Origin: Actinomycetota bacterium
Lineage (GTDB): Bacteria > Actinomycetota > Thermoleophilia > Gaiellales > Gaiellaceae
DNA length: 7,765 nt
Assembly (NCBI GenBank): GCA_005883245.1
Contig: VAXT01000132.1
Span: 1 to 7,765 of the forward strand
Direction of reading: 5' to 3'
Shown here piece by piece: positions 1 through 7,576 of this stretch. Position numbers and translations under genes: made by a program. Numbering within the stretch: position 1 is the first letter of the stretch; every line of letters starts with the position of its first letter. Under the pieces are notes generated by a model that had not been told where the DNA came from, ran no database searches, and saw nothing but the letters and a program-made list of their open reading frames with translations.

Positions 1-303
1 TACCGACTCTGGGTGCCCGGCGGGAAGGCGGTCTCGGTCGCGCTTCAGCCAACCGACGGAGACGCCGACCTCGCGCTCTGGGGGCCGAAGACGCTGAGCG
101 TGCTCGAGTCCGGACAGGCCAGGAAACGGGATGCCCGTGGGCTCTCGGAGCGGTCGGGCACGAAGCGCGAGCGCCTGCGGGTGCGGAACACGGCCCGGAA
201 GGGCGCCTACTTCTACGCCGAGGCCTCGTTCGCGAGCGGCGCACCGCGGCACGCAGCTGGGATCAGCTACGTGCTCTCGGCGTCGATCGTCAACCCGAAG
301 TAG
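1..303 (+). CDS. C-terminal part of a secreted protein, PPC-like beta domain (5' end outside window)
   Basis: The frame is open from base 1 and ends at TAG 301-303, giving the last 100 residues. What is seen is a beta-rich stretch: YRLWVPGGKAVSVALQP, then DADLALWGP, and near the end GAYFYAEASFASG and ISYVLSASI. This pattern (a polar 'Y-W-V-GG' strand, a D-x-D-L-x-L-W strand, a Y-F-Y/A strand and a final Y-x-L-S strand) resembles the bacterial pre-peptidase C-terminal (PPC) beta-sandwich that follows secreted subtilisin-like (S8) proteases in soil actinobacteria. The domain call is by eye and the protease identity is inference, because no catalytic part lies in the window. The gene runs toward folB, and their 3' ends overlap by 14 bases (290-303). 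I see no terminator hairpin at this convergent junction. It could equally be the tail of another exported multidomain protein. Confidence 0.6.
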   Translation, partial: YRLWVPGGKAVSVALQPTDGDADLALWGPKTLSVLESGQARKRDARGLSERSGTKRERLRVRNTARKGAYFYAEASFASGAPRHAAGISYVLSASIVNPK

Positions 304-640
304 TCAGCTCGACGCTGACGATCGCGTAGCGGGCGCCGACTCCCGCTGGGTTCGTCTTCCTGACCTGGACGCGGACCGAGCGCACGGGGAAGCGCTCGAG
401 GAGCGCGTCGGCGACGGCCTGCGCGAGCGCCTCGATCAGGTTGAAGCTCCGGCTCGCGGAGACCTCGCGCACGCAGTCCGCGACCTCGCGGTAGTCCACG
501 GCGTCCTCGATCCGGTCCGACGCGCCCGCGTCGCCGACGTCGAGGCGGATGTCGTACAGGAACTCCTGCCCGTCGCGCCGCTCTTCCTCGAGCACGCCGT
601 GCCGGCCGAAGATCGCGAGCCCCTCGAGCTCGAGGATCAT
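290..640 (-). CDS. folB: Dihydroneopterin aldolase FolB
   Basis: FolB converts 7,8-dihydroneopterin to 6-hydroxymethyl-7,8-dihydropterin and glycolaldehyde in cytosolic folate synthesis. The 116-residue length is normal for the family. The N-terminus has the signature LEGLAIFGRHGVLEEER (residues 5-21), with H14 and the acidic residues of the pterin pocket. VDYREV follows at 48-53, with the conserved tyrosine Y50. The helix NLIEALAQ (67-74) contains the pterin-anchoring glutamate E70, and the lysine of VRKTNPAG (K95) occupies the catalytic-lysine position. The start is ATG at 640. Its bases overlap the folP stop (ATGA, 637-640), so translation is probably coupled to folP. The 3' end runs 14 bases into the convergent plus-strand gene. 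No folK follows, although folB-folK is a common order. Confidence 0.93.
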   Translation of the reverse strand: MILELEGLAIFGRHGVLEEERRDGQEFLYDIRLDVGDAGASDRIEDAVDYREVADCVREVSASRSFNLIEALAQAVADALLERFPVRSVRVQVRKTNPAGVGARYAIVSVELTTSG

Positions 641-1455
641 CGGGGAACCGCCGCTGCGACCGTCAGTGCCTCGACGTGCTCACGGACCTCGTGGACGCGG
701 AAGATCGCAGCGCCCCGCCCGTAGGCCTCGACGGCTGCGGCGAGGCTCGCCGACAGCGGCCCTGTGGTCGCGTCCGGGTCGCCGAGGATCCGTCCCAGCG
801 ACCGTTTGCGCGAGAGCCCGACGAGCACCGGCCGGCCGAGCGCCACGATCTCGCCGAGGCGGCCCAGGAGCTCGAAGTTCTGCTCCACGGTCTTGCCGAA
901 ACCGAAGCCCGGGTCGAGGCAGATGCGCTCCACGGGAATCCCCGCATCGACGGCGAAATGCAGGCGCTCTTCGAGAAACGACGTGACCTCCGCGGCCACG
1001 TCCTCGTAGGTCGGGTTGTCCTGCATCGTCCTCGGCTCGCCCCGCATGTGCATCAGGCAGAGGTAGGCGCCTGACGACGCGACGACCTCGGCGAGGTCGG
1101 GGTCTCCGCGCAGCGCCGTGATGTCGTTGACGAGCTCCGCGCCGAGCTCGAGCGCGCGGCGCGCCACTTCGGCCTTGGCCGTGTCGATCGAGAGCGGCAC
1201 CGAGCCGCCGAGCTCTTCGAGCACCGGGACGATGCGGCGCAGCTCCTCCGCCGCCGAGACGCCCTCAGAGCCGGGACGTGTCGACTCGCCGCCGACGTCC
1301 ACGAGCGCGGCCCCCTCCTCGACCATGCGGTGCGCCGAGGCGACGGCGTCTTCGGTTCGGAAGTTGACGCCGCCGTTCGAGAACGAGTCCGGCGTCACGT
1401 TGACGACGCCCATCACCGACGGGCGTGGGAACCGCTCCTCGATCGGAAACCTCAT
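637..1455 (-). CDS. folP: Dihydropteroate synthase FolP
   Basis: FolP condenses 6-hydroxymethyl-7,8-dihydropterin pyrophosphate with p-aminobenzoate to give dihydropteroate, and is the sulfonamide target. At 272 residues it is a normal single TIM-barrel enzyme with all family signatures in order: GVVNVTPDSFSNGG (16-29), DVGGESTRPG (53-62), SIDT (89-92), VNDI (109-112), LMHMRG (134-139), the pterin-binding DPGFGFGKT (181-189), GLSRKR (213-218) with the substrate-binding lysine, and RVHEV (253-257), where most homologues read RVHDV. The start at 1455 is ATG. No good Shine-Dalgarno is visible in the 13 bases after the transporter stop, so it may depend on read-through translation from that gene. 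The stop overlaps the folB start. All catalytic elements look intact, so this should be the housekeeping enzyme. Confidence 0.95.
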   Translation of the reverse strand: MRFPIEERFPRPSVMGVVNVTPDSFSNGGVNFRTEDAVASAHRMVEEGAALVDVGGESTRPGSEGVSAAEELRRIVPVLEELGGSVPLSIDTAKAEVARRALELGAELVNDITALRGDPDLAEVVASSGAYLCLMHMRGEPRTMQDNPTYEDVAAEVTSFLEERLHFAVDAGIPVERICLDPGFGFGKTVEQNFELLGRLGEIVALGRPVLVGLSRKRSLGRILGDPDATTGPLSASLAAAVEAYGRGAAIFRVHEVREHVEALTVAAAVPR

Positions 1456-1468
1456 CGCACGGCGGAGC

Positions 1469-2386
1469 CTAGTCGGCGACTAGCCGGCCCTTGGGTGCCG
1501 GCTCCCGCGCGGGCGATGGTTTCTGGACGAGCCACAGGCCGCCGAGGATCGCGACCCCGCCGACGATCGTGCCGGCGCCGATCGACTCCCCGAGCACGAG
1601 CACCGAGCCGAGCACGCCGAAGATCGGGACTAGGAGCGCGAATGCCGTCGCCCGCGACGGGCCGATCCGGCTCACACCCTCGTAGAAGAGCACGAACGCG
1701 AGCACGGTTCCGAACACGGCGAGGTAGACGATCGAGGCCCAAGCGGCGCCGTCTCCTCCGGACAGCTTCGACCAGCCTGACTCGCCGATGCTGAACGGCA
1801 ACAGCATGAGCGCGCCCGTGGCGGTCGCGTAGAGGGTCGCCGTGACGGCTCCGAAGCGCGCGGTGGCGCTCTTGCCGAGGACGGAATAGACGCCCCAGCA
1901 GGCGGCACCGGCCACGAAGAGCAATGCGCCGAGCACGCGATCGCGGTCGACCCCGCCGCTCGGCTGTATGACGGCGGTGACGCCCGCGAACGCCACGAGC
2001 AGTCCGGCCAGTCCGCGCCCGCCCATCCGCTCGCCGAGGACGAGCCACGCGATCAGCATCGAGAACACCGGTGCGAGGCCGGGAACGATGATCGCCCCGT
2101 CCGTCGCCGGCGCGAGCTCGAGGCCGTAGAGGAAGAGTGCGTTGTAGCCCGCGACCGCGGTCGCTCCCAGCGCGAGCACGAGGGGGAGGTCACGTCGCTG
2201 CGGGCGAACGAGGCCGCCTCGCCGCGAGGCCCAGAACGCGAGGAGCAGGGTCGCGAGCGTGAACCGGCTCGCCGCCACGGTGAACGGCGTGACGTCCTCG
2301 ACCGCGAGCTTCCCGGCGGGCCAGGTCCCCCCGAAGCAAACGGCCATCGCGAGCAGCAAGAGGTACGCCGTCCGTCGCTCCCTCAT
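1469..2386 (-). CDS. EamA-family (drug/metabolite transporter superfamily) permease
   Basis: The 305-residue protein is almost wholly hydrophobic and has the internal duplication of two EamA domains, consistent with ten membrane helices. The first repeat opens with LLLLAMAVCFGGTWPAGKLA (9-27) and closes with WLVLGERMGGRGLAGLLVAFAGV (114-136). The second runs from GALLFVAGAACWGVYSVLGK (about 153-172) to LVLGESIGAGTIVGGVAILG (263-282). The conserved LGE near the end of each half is present at 117-119 and 265-267. The tail after residue 287 is short, polar and cytosolic in type. Members export or import small metabolites; nothing here identifies the substrate. The ATG at 2386 is the only sensible start and lacks a clear Shine-Dalgarno at normal distance. 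The gene ends 13 bases before folP, so it is probably the first gene of that operon, with its promoter in or near the repeat-bearing 2387-2550 gap. Confidence 0.88.
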   Translation of the reverse strand: MRERRTAYLLLLAMAVCFGGTWPAGKLAVEDVTPFTVAASRFTLATLLLAFWASRRGGLVRPQRRDLPLVLALGATAVAGYNALFLYGLELAPATDGAIIVPGLAPVFSMLIAWLVLGERMGGRGLAGLLVAFAGVTAVIQPSGGVDRDRVLGALLFVAGAACWGVYSVLGKSATARFGAVTATLYATATGALMLLPFSIGESGWSKLSGGDGAAWASIVYLAVFGTVLAFVLFYEGVSRIGPSRATAFALLVPIFGVLGSVLVLGESIGAGTIVGGVAILGGLWLVQKPSPAREPAPKGRLVAD

Positions 2387-2419
2387 ACCTGACTCAACGA
2401 GCTACAGCTCATACCTATG

Positions 2420-2467
2420 CCAAAAGAGCCATGCCCCGGGACCAGGTCCGGAGACATGGCCGTTTTG
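2420..2467. repeat. REP-like imperfect palindrome, left of the transposase gene
   Basis: A 29-base imperfect palindrome at 2430-2458 is centred on A2444, and 11 of 14 arm positions pair. Its core is GGGACC-A-GGTCC. Two of the three mismatches become G-T wobbles on the bottom strand, so the minus strand should fold better. The symmetry continues outward as CAAAAGAGCCATG (2421-2433) against CATGGCCGTTTTG (2455-2467), 11 of 13 matching. The block 2428-2458 recurs at 3112-3142 with 27 of 31 identical bases, including an unbroken 18-mer, gggaccaggtccggagac. It sits upstream of both the transposase gene and the EamA gene. Short palindromes beside a TnpA-REP gene are the expected substrates of that enzyme. 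Confidence 0.75.
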
Positions 2468-2538
2468 ATCCGTCGCGCGGACGCGTCGTACCTGCGTCGA
2501 CTCTGTGCCGTCGGCTTGCCGGCGCACTTTCCATTCGT

Positions 2539-2543
2539 AGGGT
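2539..2543 (+). promoter_or_regulatory. Ribosome binding site of the RAYT gene (sets its start)
   Basis: AGGGT lies seven bases before ATG 2551. It supports that start over the ATG at 2431, which lies inside the left repeat and would add 40 residues unlike the family. The protein from 2551 begins with MGRQPRLQVPGGLYHV, the usual N-terminus of these transposases. Confidence 0.6.
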
Positions 2544-2550
2544 CAATGCA

Positions 2551-3188
2551 ATGGGACGACAGCCGAGGCTCCAGGTGCCCGGCGGCCTTTACCACGTGAC
2601 GACACGGGGCAATTGCCGCGCCTCCATCTTCGAGGACGCCTTCGATCGGCTGGCATTCCTCGACCGACTAGGCAGCTCCGTTGTGCGGTTCGAGTGGAAG
2701 TGCTTCGCCTATTGCCTGATGGGAAACCACTTCCATCTTCTGATCGAGACGCCTGACCCGAACATTGCGCGAGGGATGCGCGCGCTCAACGGCTGGTATG
2801 CACAGCGCTTCAACTGGCGGCACGAGCGCACTGGCCACCTCTTCGAAGCTCCTTACCACTCGGAGCTCGTCGAGCGCGAAGCCCATCTGCTCGAGGCTAC
2901 GCGCTACATCGTTTTGAATCCCGTACGCGCGAAGCTGTGCCGGCTTCCCGACGAATGGCAGTGGTCGAGTTATCGCGCGACGGCCGGATTCGAGCCGCGC
3001 ACTCCTTGGCTCTCAACAGGAGAGCTGCTCCGAGTGTTCTCCCGCCGCGTCGGGCGCGCCCAGGCGAGGTATCGATCGTTCGTTGAAGAGGCGGCAGACC
3101 CGAGCTTTTTGGCCATGTCTTGGGACCAGGTCCGGAGACGTGTCTTTGGCGGACCTGGCTCGGGACCAGGTCCCAGGACAGGTCTCGT

Positions 3189-3192
<4 letters not shown>
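2551..3192 (+). CDS. REP-associated tyrosine (Y1 HUH) transposase, RAYT/TnpA-REP type, C-terminus repeat-derived
   Basis: These single-domain nucleases cut and join single-stranded DNA at short palindromes (REPs) through a covalent phosphotyrosine. The 213 residues contain the family's ordered signatures: PGGLYHVTTRGN (10-21), IF..AFDRLAFL (26-37), AYCLMGNHFHLLIETP (53-68) with the metal-binding HUH pair H60/H62, GHLFEAPYHSELVE (95-108), RYIVLNPVRA (118-127) with the likely catalytic tyrosine Y119, and WQWSSYRA (136-143). Family-like sequence stops at FVEEAADPS (177-185). From residue 186 on, the codons belong to the palindromic repeats and give a Gly/Pro-rich tail, so the gene looks 3'-truncated or reshaped by repeat insertion. 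Many relatives continue with further C-terminal sequence. No partner gene, passenger or IS200/IS605 TnpB is present. The TAG stop overlaps the ftsH stop by four bases. The HUH and tyrosine residues are intact, so nuclease activity is plausible. Confidence 0.88.
3112..3142. repeat. REP-like imperfect palindrome, right copy inside the 3' end of the transposase gene
   Basis: This is the second copy of the 31-base block at 2428-2458, in the same orientation (27 of 31 identical). The palindrome 3114-3142 is centred on A3128, and 11 of 14 arm positions pair. Here the changed positions give T-G wobbles on the top strand, the reverse of the left copy. Upstream, CTTTTTGGCCATG replaces the left copy's CAAAAGAGCCATG. 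The block encodes transposase residues AMSWDQVRRRV, which do not resemble the family. A GGAG (3134-3137) lies in the right arm, as in the left copy (2450-2453). Confidence 0.72.
3151..3177. repeat. Strong hairpin of the same repeat family at the tnpA/ftsH convergent junction
   Basis: GGACCTGG (3151-3158) and CCAGGTCC (3166-3173) form a perfect 8-base-pair stem with a 7-base loop. An alternative fold, GGGACC-A-GGTCCC (3162-3174), uses the same core as the flanking palindromes. In the ftsH direction the hairpin starts about 15 bases after the stop codon and could slow or end transcription. It has no following T-run on either strand, so a classical intrinsic terminator is not supported. It lies within the last codons of the transposase (GPGSGPGP). 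Confidence 0.65.
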
Positions 3193-5141
<1,949 letters not shown>

Positions 5142-5210
5142 AGCAGGCGTCCTGTACCACAGTAGCAGCGTTACTTATTCGTACTTTCCCCCGCGCGCGG
5201 TTTCCTTACC

Positions 5211-5256
5211 GGGGTCGTTACACCTGGCTAGGGGGTCGTTACACCTGGCCCCAGGT
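5211..5256. repeat. Tandem 21-base repeat plus small palindrome across the hpt stop codon
   Basis: The 18-mer ggggtcgttacacctggc occurs at 5211-5228 and again at 5232-5249, an exact repeat with a period of 21 bases. The second copy runs into ACCTGG-CC-CCAGGT (5243-5256), a six-base-pair inverted repeat with a two-base loop. The hpt stop (TAG on the minus strand, 5228-5230) falls between the copies, and the second copy encodes the last Hpt residues. Read on the minus strand each copy is CCAGGT followed by a GTAACGACCCC tail. The shared CCAGGT core suggests kinship with the palindromes around the transposase gene, but the tails differ. Confidence 0.8.
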
Positions 5257-5794
5257 CTTCCTGCAACACACCCACGTACGGGAGGTTTCTGTATCTCTCG
5301 GCAAAATCGAGGCCGTACCCAACCACGAATCGATTCGGGATCTCGAAACCGACGTAGCGGACGGGAACGTCGATCTCACGGCGCTCCGGTTTCGTGAGCA
5401 GCGCGCACACCTCGAGCGTGGCCGGACGGCGGGCTCTCAGGTTCCGCATCAGGTACGAGAGCGTCAGCCCCGAGTCGATGATGTCCTCGACGACGAGCAC
5501 GTGCCGCTTCTCGATCGGGATGTCGAGGTCCTTGAGGATGCGGACGACCCCGGACGAGTCGCTCGCCGCTCCGTAGCTCGAGATCGCCATGAAGTCGACC
5601 TCGCACGGGACCGTCAGCTGCCGCATCAGGTCGGCCATGAAGAAGACGGCGCCTTTCAGGACTCCGACGAGCAGCAGGTCGCGACCTGCGTAGTCGGTCG
5701 AGATCTCCTCTCCGAGCTCGGCGATGCGCCCCCGGAGGGACTCTTCGTCGACGAGGACCTCGGAGACGGCGCCCTCGAGCTCAGTCTGGCTCAC
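5228..5794 (-). CDS. hpt: Hypoxanthine(-guanine) phosphoribosyltransferase Hpt
   Basis: Hpt joins hypoxanthine or guanine to PRPP to make IMP or GMP in cytosolic purine salvage. At 188 residues it is of normal length. The type I PRTase elements are in place: GVLKGAVFF (44-52) with the pyrophosphate loop, SYG (73-75) of the flexible loop, the PRPP-binding VLVVEDIIDSGLTL (99-112), the purine-binding FEIPNRFVVGYGLDF (150-164) and ERYRNLPYVGVL (166-177). The start is GTG 5794, with GAGG (5801-5804) six bases upstream, and it overlaps the end of tilS by 14 bases. The position between tilS and ftsH is the widely conserved order. The final residues, about 182-188 (GPGVTTP), are translated from a copy of the tandem repeat in place of the usual short polar tail. 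They lie beyond the catalytic fold, so function is probably unaffected. Confidence 0.95.
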   Translation of the reverse strand: MSQTELEGAVSEVLVDEESLRGRIAELGEEISTDYAGRDLLLVGVLKGAVFFMADLMRQLTVPCEVDFMAISSYGAASDSSGVVRILKDLDIPIEKRHVLVVEDIIDSGLTLSYLMRNLRARRPATLEVCALLTKPERREIDVPVRYVGFEIPNRFVVGYGLDFAERYRNLPYVGVLQEDLGPGVTTP

Positions 5795-6758
5795 GAACGG
5801 CCTCTACTCCCTTGGCTTCCACGATGCCCGGCACGGCCACGACCTCGTCGCCGCGCACGACGAGCGGCCACGCCTCTCGCTCCGATCGAGGGACCTTCGC
5901 GTCGACGAACACGTCCTGGATCTTCTTCCTACGCTCTGCCAGGTGATCTCCGGGACGCCACCCGCGTACCTTAAGCCCCTTTTCCTCGGCGGTGATCCGC
6001 CAAGGGCCCCAGCGCACCTCGCCGTCGAGCGCCACCGGGGAGCGTTCGAGCCACGCGCGGTCGTACTCGCGGACGATCTGGCGTCCGCCGCCGATGTCGA
6101 GGCGCGCGGAGCCGTCGATCGAGTCGAGCAGTGCGACGAGCTCGGGCGGCGCCGTCTTGCGGTCGGCGAGCCGCAGCAGATTTCCTTCCGCGGCCGGGTG
6201 CAGACGGCGCAGGAGCGGGAGGATCTCGTCGCGGATCAGGCCGCGCTTCGTCGCCGGGTTCGAGCTGTCGCGCCGGAAGTCGAGGCCCTCGGCGAGGCAG
6301 TAGGCCTCGGTGTCGTCGCGCCAGCGGCTGAGGAGCGGCCGGACGACGCCGTCGCTGCGCCGCCAGTCGATCTTGCCGGGAGCGCCGCTCGCGACGATCC
6401 GGTAGAGGACGGTCTCGACCTGGTCGGAGGCCGTGTGGCCCGTCGCGCGCAACCGGTCGGTCGCGAACGAGTAGCGGATCTCGCGCAACTCATCCTCGGT
6501 CGAGCCGCTGCGGCCGTCGACGACCTCGGCGCCGAGCACGTCGCGGCAGAACTCGGCGTCCTCGTCCGACTCGCGCCCGCGCAGGCCGTGGTTCACGTGA
6601 AGCGCCGAGACCTCGTAAGCGAGCTCACGCAACGTGTGCCAGAGACAGGTCGAGTCCGCGCCGCCCGAGACGAGGCATGTGACCGCCGCTCCGGGCGCGA
6701 TCAACTCGTGTTCGCGGATGTCAGCCTCGACCGCCTTCCGGAAATCCCTGGGCTTCAC
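5781..6758 (-). CDS. tilS: tRNA(Ile)-lysidine synthase TilS
   Basis: TilS attaches lysine to C34 of the CAU-anticodon tRNA-Ile using ATP, so that it reads AUA and is charged with isoleucine. From GTG 6758 the protein has 325 residues. The N-type PP-loop is CLVSGGADST (28-37), followed by HVNHGLRG (54-61), GHTASDQVETVLYR (107-120), RPLLS (140-144) and the DSSNPATKRGLIRDEILPLL segment (164-183), an altered form of the usual SN..xRNRIR element. A C-terminal substrate-binding domain is recognisable in VRGWRPGDHL (264-273) through KKIQDVFVDAKVP (278-290) and VAVPGI (307-312). The frame stays open upstream through the acetyltransferase gene, but that extension is Arg-rich shadow sequence. The GTG, 14 bases after the upstream stop, is therefore preferred, although no clear Shine-Dalgarno is seen. 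The end overlaps the hpt start. Confidence 0.92.
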   Translation of the reverse strand: MKPRDFRKAVEADIREHELIAPGAAVTCLVSGGADSTCLWHTLRELAYEVSALHVNHGLRGRESDEDAEFCRDVLGAEVVDGRSGSTEDELREIRYSFATDRLRATGHTASDQVETVLYRIVASGAPGKIDWRRSDGVVRPLLSRWRDDTEAYCLAEGLDFRRDSSNPATKRGLIRDEILPLLRRLHPAAEGNLLRLADRKTAPPELVALLDSIDGSARLDIGGGRQIVREYDRAWLERSPVALDGEVRWGPWRITAEEKGLKVRGWRPGDHLAERRKKIQDVFVDAKVPRSEREAWPLVVRGDEVVAVPGIVEAKGVEAVREPD

Positions 6759-6772
6759 CCCGACAGTGTGGC

Positions 6773-7546
6773 TCAGAAAAGGACGCTGCGGTAGGAGCCC
6801 GAGCGCCGCATGCCGACCCTCTCGTAGAGGCGAAGCGCCGGCTCGTTCTCGGGACGCACGAACAGGCAGACGCTCGGCGTGTCCTCGAGGAGCAAGCGAC
6901 AGAGGTCGCTCAGCCCCCGAGTGCCATGGTCCATGCGCCGCGCCTCCGGATCGACCCACACCTGCTGGAGCTGGACGGCGCTCGGCGTCCAGGCCGACGC
7001 CTCGGCCTTGAAGAGGATCGTCTCGCCCTCCGTCCAGAGCCACGAGCGGCCCTCCTCGATCTGCGCCGCTGTTCGACGCCGAAATCCGATCGGATCCCGC
7101 CGCAGCGGGTCGACGCCGAGCTCCTCCTCGTGGGTCAGGGCGCACGCGGGAACGAGGATGTCGAGATCCTCGAGTTGCGCCGCCCGGAGACCGCTCGAGC
7201 CGGGCGGCGGCGCCTCGTCGAGCACGTAGACCGGCTGGCCGGGCCGATCCTCGCGCGGGCGAGGCATCACCGACCTGGCGGCGCTCCAGAGCTCTCCGAC
7301 CGCCTCTTCCTCGCCGATGATCATGCGCGTCATGCGGCTGGCCGCGTCGGCCGCGAACGCGCCGCAGCCCCGGCCCGACGGGACGACGTTCGCCCCGAAG
7401 TAACAGAGCGCGTCGAGCCCCCGCTCGCCCTGAACCGCCCGAAAGCGCGAATGGCCGCGACGAGCCGCATCCTCGAGGAAGACGCGCTCGATGGGGTCGC
7501 GCGCGCAGAAGTCCAGCATCTGGTCGAGGGTGGGATCGATCAGCAC
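6773..7546 (-). CDS. DUF4081-containing GNAT family N-acetyltransferase
   Basis: The 257-residue protein has the two-part layout of actinobacterial DUF4081-GNAT proteins. The N-terminal half (about 1-115) includes ALCYFGANVVPSG (46-58), MIIGEEEAVGELW (75-87) and QPVYVLDEAPP (104-114). The C-terminal GNAT domain includes DILVPACALTHEEELGVDP (129-147), ILFKAEASA (177-185), VQLQQVWVDPEARR (191-204) and the closing LFVRPENEPALRLYERVGM (228-246) and SYRSVLF. The acetyl-CoA motif, normally R-x-x-G-x-G/A, reads R-R-M-D-H-G (203-208), with the first glycine replaced by aspartate. The substrate is unknown, and this family sits beside many housekeeping genes. The start is GTG 7546, with no clear Shine-Dalgarno. 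The gene is the first of the minus-strand run leading to tilS and diverges from deoD. Confidence 0.8.
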   Translation of the reverse strand: MLIDPTLDQMLDFCARDPIERVFLEDAARRGHSRFRAVQGERGLDALCYFGANVVPSGRGCGAFAADAASRMTRMIIGEEEAVGELWSAARSVMPRPREDRPGQPVYVLDEAPPPGSSGLRAAQLEDLDILVPACALTHEEELGVDPLRRDPIGFRRRTAAQIEEGRSWLWTEGETILFKAEASAWTPSAVQLQQVWVDPEARRMDHGTRGLSDLCRLLLEDTPSVCLFVRPENEPALRLYERVGMRRSGSYRSVLF

Positions 7547-7564
7547 GGGCGGGAATCATCCCAA

Positions 7565-7570
7565 TAAGCT
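7565..7570 (+). promoter_or_regulatory. Candidate -10 element for a leaderless deoD transcript
   Basis: TAAGCT fits the TANNNT -10 pattern and ends six bases before the GTG at 7577, so transcription would begin at or near the start codon. The gene has no Shine-Dalgarno, and the whole divergent gap is only 30 bases (7547-7576). No good -35 hexamer is visible. The gap also holds a small GGGA-ATCA-TCCC inverted repeat (7551-7562). Confidence 0.3.
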
Positions 7571-7576
7571 GGCGCC

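Noticed and set aside
2321..2330. CCAGGTCCCC in the EamA gene, and ACCTGG near 4752 in ftsH, as further repeat copies
   Set aside because: Both encode conserved family residues (the GGTWPAG motif and the MNQVQ segment), so the match to the repeat core is explained by coding constraint and chance.
2465..2494. TTGATC with a TACCTG-like -10 as a promoter for the transposase
   Set aside because: The -35 is fair, but the -10 matches poorly at any acceptable spacing, so it cannot be supported from sequence alone.
2431..2550. Upstream ATG 2431 as the start of the transposase
   Set aside because: It lies inside the left palindromic repeat and would add 40 residues unlike the family. ATG 2551 has a good AGGGT at seven bases and a canonical N-terminus.
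5165..5200. AT-richer stretch between hpt and ftsH as an ftsH promoter
   Set aside because: On the minus strand a TACGAA-like -10 can be drawn, but no acceptable -35 lies at 16-18 bases. ftsH may simply be co-transcribed from tilS-hpt.
5211..5249. The tandem 18-mers as a small CRISPR array
   Set aside because: There are only two copies, with three bases between them, no spacer-length gap and no cas genes.
5724..6794. A 356-codon plus-strand frame opposite hpt and tilS
   Set aside because: It is a shadow frame: the minus strand carries complete, motif-rich Hpt and TilS.
5781..7559. A 592-residue minus-strand open frame suggesting an acetyltransferase-TilS fusion
   Set aside because: The N-terminal 260 or so residues are an Arg/Gly/Ala-rich shadow in a different frame from the real GNAT gene (6773-7546). 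TilS similarity begins only after GTG 6758.
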